NCBI RefSeq assembly: GCF_024703895.1 | Contig: NZ_CP087968.1 | Coordinates: forward strand, 4,092,001 to 4,156,000 | Reading direction: 5' to 3' | From: Nocardioides sp. B-3 | GTDB lineage: Bacteria > Actinomycetota > Actinomycetes > Propionibacteriales > Nocardioidaceae | Length of the DNA stretch: 64,000 nucleotides | Shown: positions 12,359-22,586 of the stretch, piece after piece | How the letters are laid out: every line of letters starts with the position of its first letter | Numbering within the stretch: position 1 is the stretch's first letter | Translations under genes and position numbers: made by a program | The notes under the pieces: model-generated | What the model saw: the letters and a program-made list of their open reading frames with translations, nothing else | Told to the model about the DNA's origin: nothing | Databases searched by the model: none

Positions 12359-12391
12359 GCCGCGGCCCGACTCACGCAGTCGGGCCGCGGC
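12359..12391. terminator. Bidirectional hairpin terminator candidate
   Basis: Perfect 14-bp stem (GCCGCGGCCCGACT and its complement) with the 5-base loop CACGC. It sits between the rightward ANTAR-like gene and the leftward LVIVD gene, 17 bp after one stop and 15 bp before the other. There is only a weak T-rich stretch (TGTGCCTCTT), as is common in high-GC terminators. Confidence 0.75.
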
Positions 12392-12405
12392 TGTGCCTCT
12401 TCGGC

Positions 12406-13887
12406 TCAGCGCAGCAGTTCGGCGACCCCGTTGGTGAGCTTCACGTTGTAGAACCCCGAGTTGGCGTCGGTGTACCAGACGCTGCCGTTCTTCTTGTCCC
12501 ACGCGGGCGCGGACATGGCGTAGGCCCCGGCGACGTCGGGGAACGTCGGGCGGCTGCCGGGACGCTGCGGCTTGTTGAAGTAGGCCACCTCGCGCGGGTG
12601 CTCGACGTCGCTGATGTCGAAGAGCCGCAGCCCCGACGCGATCATCGAGCAGCCGGCGATCTTCGGGTTGTTGTGACGCGGCAGCGAGCAGTAGTGCCCG
12701 GCATAGCCCTGCGCGGGGAAGTTGGCGCCGGGGTCGTCGTGCTGCTCACCGCGGTGCACGTCGGCCCGGTGCACCTCGAGCCGCAGCTGCGAGACCACGA
12801 ACGGGTGGCGCGGGTCGTCGACGTTGATGATGCGGCCCGCGCCGACCGGCGCACCGGCACGGTCAGTGGCGTTCTTGAGCGAGAACATGTCGGCGAACTC
12901 GTCCATCTCCGGGACGTAGTCGTGGCCGTCCCGGGTGAACGGGTCGGCCGACTGCGGGATCGACCCCGCAGGCCACGTCAACTTCGAGAGCACCCTCGGT
13001 GTCGCGCCCGCGACCCGGTCATGCACCTTGCTCACGTCGAGGATGTCGAGCCCGGTGCCGCTCGCGAGGTCGAGGGTGCCCGTGTCGGGCTGGCCGATGT
13101 TGGCGGCATACATGGTGTCGCCGTCGGCGGAGAAACGCAGCCCGTGGTAGTTCACGCCGGGCTGGACCATGACCGGCACGGGAGCCGAGGGGTTGGTCAG
13201 GTCGATCGCGACCGGGGGTGCCGAGCGTGCTCGCGGTCCAGAAGGTCATCCCGTCGGGGGCGAAGCCGCTCTCGTGCCCGAGCACGCCGCTCGGGGTGCT
13301 CGAGAGGAGCTGGGGGTGACGGCAGTCGGTCCTCACGTCGTAGACGTCCATGACGCCCGGATAGGTCAGGGCGGTGCCCAGCGTCGCCACCGGGAGTCCA
13401 CGCTTCCTGTTGAGGACCAGCGACTCGTGCGGGCTCAGCATCGCCGGCGAGGTGAGCGTCGTGGTGCGGCGCGGCTTCTTCGGGTTGTCCATGGCCAGCA
13501 CGACCACGCCGAGGCCGTTGGTCAGGTTGTAGAGGACGTCGCGCGGGAAGACCAGCGTGCTGTCGTGGAACGCGCAGGTCTGTCCCTTGGCGTCGACGTA
13601 TCGGTGCACCTTGAAGCCGCCCGCGTTGCCGCGGTGGGCGACGGCGCGCGCTTGCAGCGGTAGCCCCGGTCGACCCGACCCGACGCGTAGTCGATCGCGG
13701 GCACGCGGCCCCGGATGTCGGTCTCGGGGCGCGACCCCTTGCCGCACTCGGCGCGGGGCACCGGCTGCGGCTCCCGGCCACCTTGCGCCTGCCCGGTCAT
13801 CGTGAGCGTGCCGACCATCACCACGGCGGCGGTCAGCACCGTCATGATCAGGCGGGCTCGTACGCGCGTGCGGTTCTGTTCCGTCAT
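12406..13887 (-). CDS. Secreted LVIVD beta-propeller-type protein
   Basis: About 490-residue exported protein. Start MTEQNRTRV is preferred because GGGAG precedes it; ATG 15 bp upstream has no such site. A signal sequence (LIMTVLTAAVVMVGTLTM) is followed by an extracellular domain with repeated LVIVD-like blades, for example GLDILDVSKV, GRIINVDDP and GLRLFDISDVEHPREVAY, plus two Cys-containing blocks. Such proteins are secreted propellers without known chemistry. Frame breaks near 13645 and 13215. Convergent with the ANTAR-like gene; the nitronate monooxygenase gene lies upstream. Confidence 0.8.
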
Positions 13888-13932
13888 GTCACTCGCTCCC
13901 ATGGTTCGGACAACGTCGACGTGTCCGCCGGG

Positions 13933-15050
13933 CTACGGAGCGTCCGGGTCGGCGGCGATCCCCGCGGCGCGTGCGGCTGCCTGCTCGAAACCGGCGACCG
14001 GGTCGGCCATCACGGTGGCGACCGGCCGGACCTCATTCATCGAGCCGACGATCTGGCCGACGGGCATCGACACCACGTCGGGGTCGCCGTGCGCGCTCAT
14101 CCGACTGTGCGCATCGGAGACCAGCAGGTTCTGCAACGGCATCGGCAGCGGGGTCGGGGCGTCCTCCGACTCCCATGCACGGGTCCACTTCGTCTTCAGC
14201 AGGCGGGCCGGCTTGCCGGTGTAGATCCGCGTGCGGACGGTGTCGGCGCTGGTGGCACGCAGGAACGCATCGGTCATGCCGCGGTTGCTGTTGAGCTGTT
14301 GGTACTCCTCGGACGTCAGCCACACCGACCCGGTCCACACGCCCTGTGCCCCGAGCGCCGGGGAGGCGGCGACCTGCCGTCCCGTCCCGATGCCTCCTGC
14401 GCCCAGCACGGGCACGTCCGGACCGACGGCGTCGACGATCTCGGGGGTGAGCACCATGCTGGCGATCTCACCGGTGTGCCCGCCCGCCTCGTAACCCCGG
14501 GCGATGATGATGTCGACGCCGTTGGCGACGTGCGAGAGCGCATGCTTGGCGGCACCGGCAAGAGCAGCCACCTTCACACCCCTCGCGTGCGCCTGCTCGA
14601 TCACGTCGACCGGCGGGGAGCCGAGGGCGTTGGCGATCAGCACCGGCCGGTGCGCCGGGGCGATGTCGACGTGCGACCGCGCGACCGAGTGCAGCCAGCC
14701 GAGCACGCCCTCGCGGCCCTCACCCTCCGGCAGCGGCGGGACGCCGAGCTGCTGGAGCGTGCGATCCACGAAGGACACGTGGTCCGGCGGGATCATCGAG
14801 GCCAGTCGACGCTGGTCCCCTCGGTCGGCACCTCCATCGGCATGACCACGTCCACGCCGTAGGGCCTGCCGTCGGTGTTGTCGTCGAGCCACGTCAGCGT
14901 GCGGTCGAGCTCGGCCGGGTCGTTGAAGCGTACGGCGCCGAGCACCCCGAGCCCCCCGGCGCGCGACACCGCGGCGGCGACGTGCTCCGAGGGCGTGAAC
15001 GCGAAGATCGGGACGTCGATCCCGAAGAGGTCGCACAGCGCCGTACGCAT
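13933..15050 (-). CDS. Nitronate monooxygenase family flavoprotein
   Basis: FMN-dependent 2-nitropropane dioxygenase-like TIM barrel, about 372 residues. Typical segments: FGIDVPIFAFTP at the N-terminus, GVDIIIARGYEAGGHTGE with the conserved active-site His, and VPVLGAGGIGTGRQVAA binding phosphate. Relatives occur in sterol gene clusters (Rv3553 in M. tuberculosis) and may act on enoyl-CoA or nitronate substrates; the real substrate is unknown. The ATG overlaps the fadD19 stop by one base (TGATG), so it is coupled to fadD19 in a KstR-type operon. Frame break near 14810. Confidence 0.87.
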
Positions 15051-16673
15051 CAGGCGTGAGCCCCCGGGGCCTGCATCGCGAGCTCCTTGGCCCGCGGGTA
15101 GTTGGCCTTGCCGGTGGCGCTGCGCGGGATCTCGTCGACGAAGGAGACCGAGCGCGGCAGCTTGTAGCCCGAGAGCTGGCCGCGGAGGAACTCGCGCAGC
15201 CCTTCGAGCGTGGGTGCCGTCCCCTCGCGCGCCCGGACGACGGCGCTGACCGACTGACCGTAGCTCTCGTCGGCGACGCCCACCACCGGGGCGTCGTAGA
15301 CGTCGGGGTGGCCCTTGAGCGCCATCTCGACCTCTTCGGGGTAGACCTTCTCCCCGCCGGTGTTGATGCAGTTGGAGCCGCGGCCGAGCAGGGTGACCTT
15401 GCCGCCCTCCTCGATCCGGGCGAAGTCGCCGGGCACGGAGTAGCGCGTCCCGTCGACGGTGATGAACGTCTTGGCGGACTTCGCCTCGTCCCGGTAGTAG
15501 CCGAGCGGCACGCTGCCGGCGCGCGAGACGCCCGATCTGGCCGACGCTGGTCGCGGGGTCCAGCACTGGTTGGTCTCGTCGAGGACGACCGACTCGAGGC
15601 CGAGCGCGATCTGCGGCCCCTCGCCCTTGATGTTCTCCGAGTCCTGCAGGCCGGTGCCCCGGAAGCCGGTCTCGCTGGAGCCGACCGAGTCGGTGAAGAA
15701 GGTGTTGGGGAAGGCCGCCATCCAGCGTTCCTTCACCGGACGACTGAAGATCGCGGCGCTGCTGGAGACGGCGATCAGCTGGTCTGCCCGGTAGTCGCCG
15801 CGCTCTGTACTCCTCGATCAGCGGCCGTGCCATCGCGTCGCCGGTCATGAAGATCAGCTGCACGCCGTTCTTCTCGATGGTGCGCCAGACCTCCACCGGG
15901 TCGAACTTCGGCGCGAGGATCGTGCGGTGGCCGGCGAAGAGGTGCATCAGCATCGCCGCCTGCGCGCCGCCGTGCATCAGCGGGCTCAGCGGGAACGTCA
16001 CCATCGGCTCACTGCTCGCCGCCGTCCTCGACTGGTCGAACTCCTCGAGCCGGTTGCCGGTCATGAAGTCGATGCCGCCTCCCAGCACCCGCCAGAAGTC
16101 GGCCTGCCGCCACATCACGCCCTTCGGCTGCCCGGTCGTGCCACCGGTGTAGATGATGTAGACGTCGTCGTCGGAGCGGGGCTCGAAGTCGCGGTCGGGG
16201 CTCTGATCGGCCAGTGCGTCGGCCCAGTCGATCCCGCCGTACGGCGATATGTCGGCGTCCGAACCGGGCTCGGCCGGGTCCGGGATCGCCACGATCGTCT
16301 GCAGCTTGGCGTGCTTGGGCGCGGTGGCCGCGACCAGCGGCGCGTAGGGGCGCTCGTGCAGCAGCGCGACGATGTCGGAGTTGTCGAAGAGGTAGTCGAG
16401 CTCGCCCTCGACGTAGCGGTAGTTCACGTTGATCACGACCGCGCGGATCTTGAAGATCGCCAGCAACGCGACGACGTGCTCGACGCTGTTCTTCGCGTAG
16501 ATGCCCACGTGGTCGCCGGGTTGCACCCCGCGCGACTGCAGGAAGTGCGCGAGCTTGTTGGCGTCGGCCTCCAGCTCGGCGTACGACACGATGCGGTCGG
16601 CGACTCGGATGATGCCGCGGTCGGGGACGACGTCGACGGCGTGCTCGAAGAGATCGGCAATGTTGAGGGCCAT
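15050..16673 (-). CDS. fadD19: Steroid side-chain acyl-CoA synthetase (FadD19 type)
   Basis: ATP-dependent CoA ligase that activates long C26 side-chain sterol acids. Closely follows FadD19: MALNIADLFEHAVDVVPDR, NVNYRYVEGELDYLFDNSD, the AMP-binding loop YTGGTTGQPKGVMW, SVGSSETGF, PGDFARIEEGG and GGEKVYPEEVEMALKGHPDV. About 540 residues; frame breaks near 15795 and 15530. FadD19 in Rhodococcus is needed for C24-branched (plant) sterols. Divergent from echA19 with a KstR-type box in between, as in Rv3515c-Rv3516. Confidence 0.93.
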
Positions 16674-16681
16674 GCTCGGAG

Positions 16682-16699
16682 ACTAGAACACGTTCTTGT
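16682..16699. promoter_or_regulatory. KstR-type operator between fadD19 and echA19
   Basis: ACTAGAACACGTTCTTGT fits the KstR palindrome with both half-sites intact (TAGAAC and GTTCTT). It lies in the 46-bp gap between the divergent fadD19 and echA19 start codons. Confidence 0.85.
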
Positions 16700-16719
16700 T
16701 TCTGACTAGGATCCCTCGC

Positions 16720-17519
16720 ATGACGGACGAAGAACCGCACTGCTCAGTCTCGCAGGACGGTCATGTCCTGACCGTCACCATGAACCGGCCGGCGAAGAAG
16801 AACGCCCTCTCCAGCGAGATGCTGCAGCTGATGAGCGAGGCCCTGGGACCCGGCCAACTCCTCGGATTCGGTGCGGGTCGTGATCCTCACCGGGGCGGGT
16901 GGTGCGTTCTGTGCCGGCGCGGACCTGTCGGCGATGTCTGCCTCCCTCGCCCTCCACGAAGTTCGCGTCCGGGCGAGTTCGACCCAGCGGTGATCAAGCC
17001 GTTGCTGAAGGGCTTCCGCCTCACCAAGCCGCTGATCGCCGCGGTCGAGGGGCCGGCGATCGCGGGCGGGACCGAGATCCTGCAGGCCACCGACATCCGG
17101 GTCGCGGGTGAGTCCGCCCGGTTCAGGGGTGTCCGAGGTGAAGTGGGGGCTCTATCCGCTCGGCGGGTCCGCGGTCCGGCTCCCCCGCCAGATCCCCTAC
17201 ACCGTGGCCGCCGACCTCCTGCTCACCGGACGCCACATCACCGCGGCCGAGGCGCTGTCCTACGGCCTTGTCGGGCACGTCGTCCACGACGGCACGGCGC
17301 TGGCCAAGGCGCGGTCGCTGGCAGATCTCATCTGCGCCAACGGCCCCGCTCGCCGTCCAGTCCGTGCTCGCGACCATCCGCGCTTCGGAGGGCAAGCACG
17401 AGGACGAGTGCTGGGCCGAGGACGCGCGGCTCGGCGCGGCGGTGTTCGCCTCCGACGACGCCCGCGAGGGGCCGAGGGCGTTCGTCGAGAAGCGCGCCCC
17501 GGAGTTCACCGGGAACTGA
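16720..17519 (+). CDS. echA19: Enoyl-CoA hydratase, sterol side chain (EchA19 type)
   Basis: Crotonase-fold hydratase of the sterol side-chain beta-oxidation. Readable parts: VLTVTMNRPAKKNALSSEML, the oxyanion-hole segment GAGGAFCAGADLSAM, KPLIAAVEGPAIAGG, then VKWGLYPLGGSAVRLPRQIP and the helical tail. About 265 residues. Four or more frame breaks, near 16845, 16950, 17125 and 17345, make this one of the worst-damaged genes here. Divergent from fadD19, as in M. tuberculosis. Confidence 0.88.
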
Positions 17520-17522
17520 CGC

Positions 17523-18129
17523 TCACGACACCGCGAACCAGCGGTAGGGCAGAGATTGTTCGGACACCTCGAGTTCCAGCAACCCGAGAGATCGCACCGC
17601 GCTCGCGGTCTCGCTCTCGGCGTCCGAGGAACCGAAGCACCGCAGGCGCTGCGCCCCACTCCGCCACCCAGTCACGCAGGTGCCCGAGGATCACCACCCC
17701 GGGCGGTCGGCTGCCGGTGTCGTCGATCGCCCAGAAGGTGAGGATGGCGCTGTCCGCGTGAGCCTCTGCAAGCAGAGTGCCGGTGCGTGCCGCGTAGGCG
17801 GACATCGGGCGCAGGTAGGCGCAACCTAGCTCCCTGCTCGCGTCCGGCGACAGCAGTGAGCACGCGAAGGCTGCCCCGGATGCGTGTTCCCGCTCGTGCT
17901 CGGACAACAACGGCAAGTTGTCCTCCTCCGTGAAGCCGTCGGTCCGCCACAGTTCGGCGCTGTGTGCCTCGATCGCTCGAGGGCTCGACACAAAGGCCTC
18001 CGTGTCGCGCGCCAGCAGGTCCATCGTGAGCGGGACGACCGACAGGTCTGGAGTGTGGAACTCGCGCGGCAGCGGCCACGGGTGGGGGTTCACCCTGCCT
18101 ATCTTCAGGCAGTGGGAGGTCATCCGCAC
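17523..18129 (-). CDS. GNAT-fold acetyltransferase-like protein
   Basis: About 200 residues. LPREFHTPDLSVVPLTMDLL and FTEEDNLPLLSEHEREHASG followed by LGCAYLRPM resemble a family of actinobacterial N-acetyltransferase-like proteins that lack a clearly readable acetyl-CoA loop. A frame break near 17640 is needed; after it the protein ends PYRWFAVS with the stop at 17523-17525. The start is uncertain: GTG, ATG and an internal ATG (MDLLARD) are all possible. Cytoplasmic; substrate unknown. Base composition is slightly lower in GC than the flanking sterol genes. Confidence 0.6.
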
Positions 18130-18166
18130 CTTCGGGTGCTCCGAGTGCCCGACGCTGCCCCCGCCG

Positions 18167-19544
18167 TCAGGCTGCGGGGAGCAGCCGAGCCAGCAACCGC
18201 TCAGCTGGACTCAATGCGGCCGTTGCCCTCTCGACCCGCCTGACCTTCGCCTCGTGGATCGATGGTGCCCTCGAGACGTAGCGATGTCCCGTCGGGGTGA
18301 CCATCTCGACGGTGTGGACCGGCCCGGGTCTCGGCCGGGCCTGCCAGCCGATGGCCTCCTTGGCGTAGTTGCACGCCTCGCAGAGTCCCTGCGCGTTGGC
18401 CGCGCTGGTGAGGCCGCCGTGCGCGGCCTTGACGATGTGGTCACGGTGGCGGACCGGGGCGTCGCACCGGGGAGTGCGGCACTGCTGGTCTCGCAACTCG
18501 ATGAAGTCCGCGAGGTTGCCGTCGAAGGTGCGCTTCGTTGACTCCATGGCCACCAGCGCGCCGGTCCCGGGCTCCGCGAAGAGTCGCCTCAGACTGACTT
18601 CAACGCCGGCGTCCAGACCGTCGCGGATCCACTCACGCAGCAGGTCGGTCGGGATCGGACCGTAGCCCGGGATCGTGGCGGGCTCGTCACTTTCGCCCAG
18701 CAGCGTGTCGACGCCGACGACGACGTTGATGGCGAGTGCAGGAACGTTCGCGCCGCCCTCGCTCTGACCCGGGACGCGGGCGACCAAGGTGTCCGCCATG
18801 ATCTGGCCGCGGCTGCGATCGTCGCCGTCGGCGACGAGTCGAGCGGCTTCGTGCTTCAGGGCCGCGAAGACGGCCACCCCGTCACGAACCGGTAGGGATG
18901 CCGTCAGCCGTGTCATGGTGTCGGGCGCGGGTCGCACGGTGACCGTGCGCTCACTCTCCGCACGACGTCGTCGCTCGGCCACGGATGCAGGGTCGAGACG
19001 AGACGCCAGCTTGCTGGCCGCTCGCTCCGTTTCGCGATCGCCCATCGCCGACAGACGGTCAACATCGGCCGCCAACTCCTCGTCGATCTCCCGGCGATGC
19101 TCGATGTCGAGGCACGCCGTCTCGCGAGCGAGGATCGTGGCACGCCATTCGGTGATGTGACCGCCGCGCAGCGTTCATGGTGTGCGGCATCTCGTTGGTG
19201 AGGACCTTGGCCAGCCCGAGGTGCCGGCTGCCTCGTTGCGGGGACACGCGCCTCGCGAGAGCGATCTGGTGGCCGATCCCCTCACCCTGCTTCTCCGGTC
19301 TGACTCCCCTGTCGGCGGCCCTTCGCCGCTGGGAAGAGTCGAAGGCAACGGCGATCGCGGCCTGCGCACCCTCGACCGCGCACTTGAGCTGCTCCAGCCC
19401 ACGGAGCACGTCGATCCGCGTGGCGTCGTCGGTCGGGAGCGCGGTGGTCGTCACCTTTGCGAGCATCAGATCGACCTCGGCAGGCGCGAGCGCCGGGGGC
19501 GCGATGTGGCCTCTGGTGCTCGGCTTGTCCGTCGTCTCGATCAT
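18167..19544 (-). CDS. 13E12/DUF222 family HNH endonuclease-like protein
   Basis: About 460 residues. N-terminal DUF222 helical region (VLRGLEQLKCAVEGAQAAIA, then LARRVSP), and a C-terminal HNH nuclease motif with CRTPRCDAPVRHRDHI, AHGGLTS and GLCEACNYAKEA. These repetitive 13E12-type genes are frequent in actinobacteria and may be mobile or DNA-damage linked. Start set at MIETTDK; an ATG ten codons upstream is possible. Frame break near 19170. A second family member lies at 40603. Confidence 0.88.
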
Positions 19545-19652
19545 GTTTTCGACACTAGACGTGACCACCGACATTTGGATCTGCTGCGAGTTCTGGGGCC
19601 GACTCCCGGCCAGTGTTGATCTCGACCCAACCTCTCTGACTACTGTTCTCAG

Positions 19653-20368
19653 ATGCTTGACACAGCAACGGGGCGCCCTTCGTCCGTCGTGTTCTTCGAC
19701 ATCGACGGCACCCTCGTTGCAGGGAACCAGTTCTGGCTCCTTTCTCGCTCAACGGTTGGGCCACGCGATCGAGGTTGACGCCGCAGAGAGTGCATACGCC
19801 GCCGGGACAATCGACAACCACGAGGTCTGCGCAATAGACGCGCGGGGTGGGCTGGAGCCGACGAGTCAGACGTCAGCCGGTGGCTCGGAGACCTCCCGCT
19901 CATCGCTGGGATCGACGAGACCCTCGCTTGGTGTCGGTCGCGTCGTGTCGTTCCAGTGCTCGCCTCACTCGCATGGGATCCCGTCGGCGCACACCGGCCA
20001 AGACGTTCGGATTCGTTACCCACTGTGGGCCTCGACTTCAGACCCGTGACGGCCGTTATACCGGGGAGGTCAGCCACCCCTTCGACGAGTTGGACAAGCG
20101 GGACTTCGCCCTCAGTTTCTGCCGCGAATTCGGTGCGGATCCAGCCGACTGCGTGGCCATCGGCGACAGCCGATCCGACCTGCCGCTGTTCCGATCTGTT
20201 GGATACAGCATCGCGTTCAACGCATCGTCAGAGGCCCGAGCGACAGCAACGGTTGCCGTGGACTCAAACTCCATGACAGATGCGATTCCGTGGCTTGACT
20301 CTTGGTTGGGTGTCGCCTCCGACGGTGCCGCCAGCACAGTTGACGAGGTGGACTCCGCCCATGGATGA
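19653..20368 (+). CDS. HAD-superfamily hydrolase (SerB-like)
   Basis: About 238-residue phosphatase-like protein. Motif I is VVFFDIDGTLVAG, the cap follows, and motif IV is VAIGDSRSDLPLF; DGRYTGEVSHPF resembles the phosphoserine-phosphatase type of HAD protein. Frame breaks near 19735, 19850 and 19995. Its stop overlaps the ATG of the phosphotransferase-like gene by 8 bp, suggesting co-expression. Substrate unknown. GC content and codon use are visibly lower than in the sterol genes, in keeping with an acquired segment. Confidence 0.8.
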
Positions 20369-21247
20369 CGAGACGCTCGCGGGTGCGCTGCCGTCGCTGC
20401 TCGCCGATGTCTGGGGCATCGACAACCTCCGCGCACGGCCGCTGGGTGGCGGAATGAACTCCGCCACCGCCCTCGTCGAAACGAGTGATGGAGCGCGCTA
20501 CGTCGCGAAGTGGTCGAGCGACATCGAGTCCCTGCAAGCAGGGTGCTCGACGGCGGCCGACCTTGCCGCGGGCGGAGTCCGCACGGGTGAGCCCGTCCCC
20601 TCCGAGGTCGGCGACTTGACCACGCCCTTGTCGGAGGGGGCGCTGGCGCTTCTTTGCCACGTTCCCCGGTCGCGAGCTGACCGGCGAATCGGCACATGAG
20701 CAGCTACTGATCGGAACAACGCTCGCCAAGGTCCACAACGGGGGTGCGCCGAGCACCTCACGTGGTCCGTTCATGAGCGAGTGGCTGTCCCCATCGAACG
20801 ACGTGCTCGCGGTCGCGCACTGGCTCCCGACTGCACTCGCCGAGGTGAGGAGTGAGTACGACGCACTGCCGCCGCTCACCCGGACCCTGTTGCACACCGA
20901 CCCCACGCCCGAGGCCTTCATCCATGAAGACGGCACCGGCGTCACCGGCTTGATCGACTGGGCGGGCAGCCGTCGAGGTCCGGCGCTCTACGACATCGCT
21001 TCGGCCGTGATGTACCCGGGCGGCCGGGAAGCGTCGCACCAGTTCCTGTCGTACGCCGCCTGTCAACGGCCCTCTCGAAGAGACAGAACTCGCGTGGCTG
21101 GACCCGTTCCGCCGGCTGCGTTGGGCGATCCGGGCCAGCTACTTCGCGAACCGCATCGTGGCAGACGACCAGACCGGGATCGCCGATGACCCGGAGCGCA
21201 ATCACGAGTCCCCGGCGCGGGCACTGAGTGGTCTCGAGCACACCTGA
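20361..21247 (+). CDS. Aminoglycoside phosphotransferase (APH)-like kinase, atypical
   Basis: About 294 residues of APH/choline-kinase fold. N-lobe: RPLGGGMNSATALVETSDG then YVAKW with the ATP-site Lys. The catalytic segment is LLHTDPTPEAFIHEDG, where the usual HxDxxxxN has Ala in place of Asn, and the metal Asp is in GLIDWAGSRRGPALYDIA. It may be a kinase with altered metal binding or an inactive homologue. Frame breaks near 20650 and 21060. Overlaps the upstream HAD gene. Confidence 0.78.
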
Positions 21248-21284
21248 CCACCGACAACGGCGCTTGGGTGAAGCGTCAGCCCCC

Positions 21285-21902
21285 TCAGCCCACGCGAATT
21301 CCTTGGCCGGCGAGGAACGCTCGCGCGCGCCCCAGCTGGCGATCAGTGGAGAAGGCGTACCACTGATCGGCGAGGCCGTCGTCGTGGACCCGGTCGCGGA
21401 ACCGCCGAAAGGCGCCCTTGCCTCCGATCGCCCGCAACAGCCGCTCCTGCAGCGCCTCGTCGCGCTGCCTCTCGGCAAACAGCTCCATGTCGCGCCATCC
21501 GTCTCGCGAACCAGTGCGGTGAAGGTAGATCCAACGGTCGGGCTCTTCCTCCACGTCGATCGCGGCGTCCTCCCCGACCATTGCTGCGTCAGCGGCGGAT
21601 TCGCCGTAGACCACTCCCGTGTCGAGGTCGAGGTAGCCCCCGGACGACACGCTCACATCGCCCTCCAGTTCGGAGCTGAGCATGTCGAGGTCGACCGGCA
21701 CGACTCGACCGACGAGCGGCTCACTGCGCAAGCAGGCCGGGAGATCCTCCGCCAGCACATCGTCACCGGTCCAGCCGCGCATGGTGAGCCGGTTGATCAG
21801 CGACAGCGACACGGGCTCGGCCTTCTTCCGATGCTGAGCCAGCGCCATCGGGACACCTGCCGCCAACTGTTGCAGCGCATCGTCCACGTCACGCCCGCTC
21901 AC
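21285..21902 (-). CDS. UPF0158 family protein
   Basis: Intact, about 205 residues from a GTG start that overlaps the upstream stop by 14 bp. The C-terminal half has the family pattern DRWIYLHRTGSRDGWRDMEL and AFRRFRDRV, ending with WYAFSTDRQLGRARAFLAG. Function of UPF0158 is not established. The longer open frame upstream is not needed. Co-transcribed with the pRiA4b ORF-3-like gene. Confidence 0.75.
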   Translation of the reverse strand: MSGRDVDDALQQLAAGVPMALAQHRKKAEPVSLSLINRLTMRGWTGDDVLAEDLPACLRSEPLVGRVVPVDLDMLSSELEGDVSVSSGGYLDLDTGVVYGESAADAAMVGEDAAIDVEEEPDRWIYLHRTGSRDGWRDMELFAERQRDEALQERLLRAIGGKGAFRRFRDRVHDDGLADQWYAFSTDRQLGRARAFLAGQGIRVG

Positions 21903-22527
21903 CGCGACCGGGGAAACGGGCCGCCTCTCCTGTCGCAATGGCTCCGCGCACCTCGGTCATGTCCAGCGCAGGCACCTGCGCCTGACCGGGCCACGCGTGC
22001 ATCAGCATCGGGTCCGGCTGCGGGGGCCTCGGCGGTAGTGGGCTCTGCCCGTCGTCGTCCTCCCAGCGCCGCCCGTATTGGTCCGGGATGCCGCCCCAGC
22101 CCCAGTAGGGCAGGGGTTCGTCCGGACGGATGCCGAGCACCTCCATAGGGTCGACCTTCTCCGGACCGACGACACACCTGTGGACCCAGTCGTCACCGAG
22201 GTCGAACGTGAACTGGAACTCGTTTCCCGGCTGCAGCGTCCGGACGACCTTGGCCGACCTGATGTCCGTGTACACAGCCAACGGCCCGCCGGGCGATGCT
22301 GCGAGCTCCCTTCCGGTCTCCTCGTCGGTGACGACCCGCCCGTCAGCAAGGGTGAACATCGACAGGTGCGAGCGGTCCCACCGAGCGAAAGCGGCATTGA
22401 CTGCGTCCGCAAGATCCATGAACGTGTGCGCTGGTCCCACCGCGAAGACGCGACCCGGCGGCGGCCACGCTTCCTCGCCGCGGCCACCGAGCAGCTCCAC
22501 CGTCACCGACAACCGGGTTCGCGCCAT
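21889..22527 (-). CDS. Plasmid pRiA4b ORF-3-like protein
   Basis: Intact 212-residue cytoplasmic protein. The core FQFTFDLGDDWVHRCVVGPE is the signature of the pRiA4b ORF-3 family, followed by MEVLGIRPDEPLPYWGWGG. Family role unknown; members are spread on plasmids and accessory regions. Overlaps the UPF0158 gene downstream and diverges from the thioredoxin fusion gene. Confidence 0.8.
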   Translation of the reverse strand: MARTRLSVTVELLGGRGEEAWPPPGRVFAVGPAHTFMDLADAVNAAFARWDRSHLSMFTLADGRVVTDEETGRELAASPGGPLAVYTDIRSAKVVRTLQPGNEFQFTFDLGDDWVHRCVVGPEKVDPMEVLGIRPDEPLPYWGWGGIPDQYGRRWEDDDGQSPLPPRPPQPDPMLMHAWPGQAQVPALDMTEVRGAIATGEAARFPGRGERA

Positions 22528-22586
22528 CCCCCGAGGATGCCACCGCAAGGCAACGCTCGGCGAGGGGCCCACGTACGCTGAATCCC

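Noticed and set aside
19537..19552. TCGATCATGTTTTCGA as a LexA box for the first 13E12 gene
   Set aside because: Both half-sites have a mismatch and the site covers the likely start codon, so it is too weak to call.
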